DNA of 64,000 nucleotides from Pontibacter pamirensis (GTDB taxonomy: Bacteria > Bacteroidota > Bacteroidia > Cytophagales > Hymenobacteraceae), in contig NZ_SSNI01000022.1 of assembly GCF_010015475.1 (NCBI RefSeq), positions 44,545 to 108,544 on the forward strand, read 5' to 3'. The position numbers and the translations under genes are program-made. Positions 63,919 through 64,000 of the stretch are shown here, piece after piece. Position 1 is the stretch's first letter. Each line of letters starts with the position of its first letter. Under the pieces are notes generated by a model. That model saw only the letters and a list, made by a program, of their open reading frames with translations. It ran no database searches and was not told the DNA's origin.

Positions 63919-64000
63919 ATGGGAAAGATACGAACAATAGAGTTAAGTGCGGCACATCGCCAGGAGTTGGAGCAGGGTTACCGCTCAGGCAAGAGCCACG
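63919..64000 (+). CDS. IS630-type transposase, start only (runs off the window)
   Basis: ATG at 63919 followed by 26 codons that read GKIRTIELSAAHRQELEQGY then RSGKSH to the window edge. This matches the beginning of IS630-type transposases in which a short helix with RSGKSHAFR-like sequence precedes the helix-turn-helix. It is divergent from hsdM and starts 31 bp from the hsdM open frame. The left end of the element should lie within 63889-63918. Confidence 0.6.
   Translation, partial: MGKIRTIELSAAHRQELEQGYRSGKSH

Noticed and set aside
1..64000. CRISPR arrays, rRNA and tRNA genes
   Set aside because: No regularly spaced direct repeats and no cloverleaf or rRNA-like sequence were noticed in any intergenic stretch.

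Overview
The window reads as a chromosomal segment of a Bacteroidota bacterium, most likely a Cytophagales member near the Hymenobacteraceae (Pontibacter-like). The reasons are a SusC/SusD outer-membrane pair, a GH92 exoglycosidase, a DUF4861 lipoprotein and a Bacteroidota-type extracellular contractile injection system (eCIS). The genus is an inference from protein flavour only. No rRNA, tRNA or CRISPR array was seen.

Region 1 (1-15113) is a carbohydrate-use locus on the + strand: the end of a sodium/solute symporter, a GH92 glycosidase, a LacI-type regulator (- strand) divergent from a myo-inositol oxygenase with a perfect 14-bp operator-like palindrome between them, SusC and SusD, a purple-acid-phosphatase-like gene broken by one missing T, a secreted toroid-like protein of unknown function, and a DUF4861 lipoprotein. 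The mix suggests uptake of an inositol- or uronate-containing substrate.

Region 2 (about 15.1-18.4 kb) holds a split HipBST-type toxin-antitoxin operon (- strand) with three identical-half-site operators exactly 40 bp apart. Next to it lie an internally deleted IS3-family copy and the 3' end of a frameshifted DnaC-like ATPase gene.

Region 3 (18393-46306) is an apparently complete eCIS: an AAA+ ATPase on the + strand, and on the - strand a long operon running from a Pvc16/DUF4255 protein through sheath, tubes, DUF5908, LysM, VgrG-like spike, PAAR, gp25 and two giant baseplate proteins to a tape-measure-type protein. It ends with a DUF4157 protein carrying a nuclease-like C-terminus and a Cys-rich OmpA-domain protein. 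Three further proteins of the operon have no family I recognise, and the 2189-residue baseplate protein carries many YegP-like modules.

Region 4 (46.7-51.7 kb) contains umuD-umuC with a dyad operator, an SRAP protein, an agmatine-deiminase-type enzyme, an acidic-tailed lipoprotein and small unknown proteins.

Region 5 (51.8-64.0 kb) looks like a defence/mobile island: a PD-(D/E)XK-type gene split by an intact IS3-family element, a DUF6884/GIY-YIG pair, a three-gene unit (HEXXH protein, HNH nuclease, HIT protein), and a type I restriction-modification hsdM-hsdS pair continuous with a Septu-like ATPase/HNH pair. At the right edge hsdM has lost its 5' end next to the start of an IS630-type transposase.
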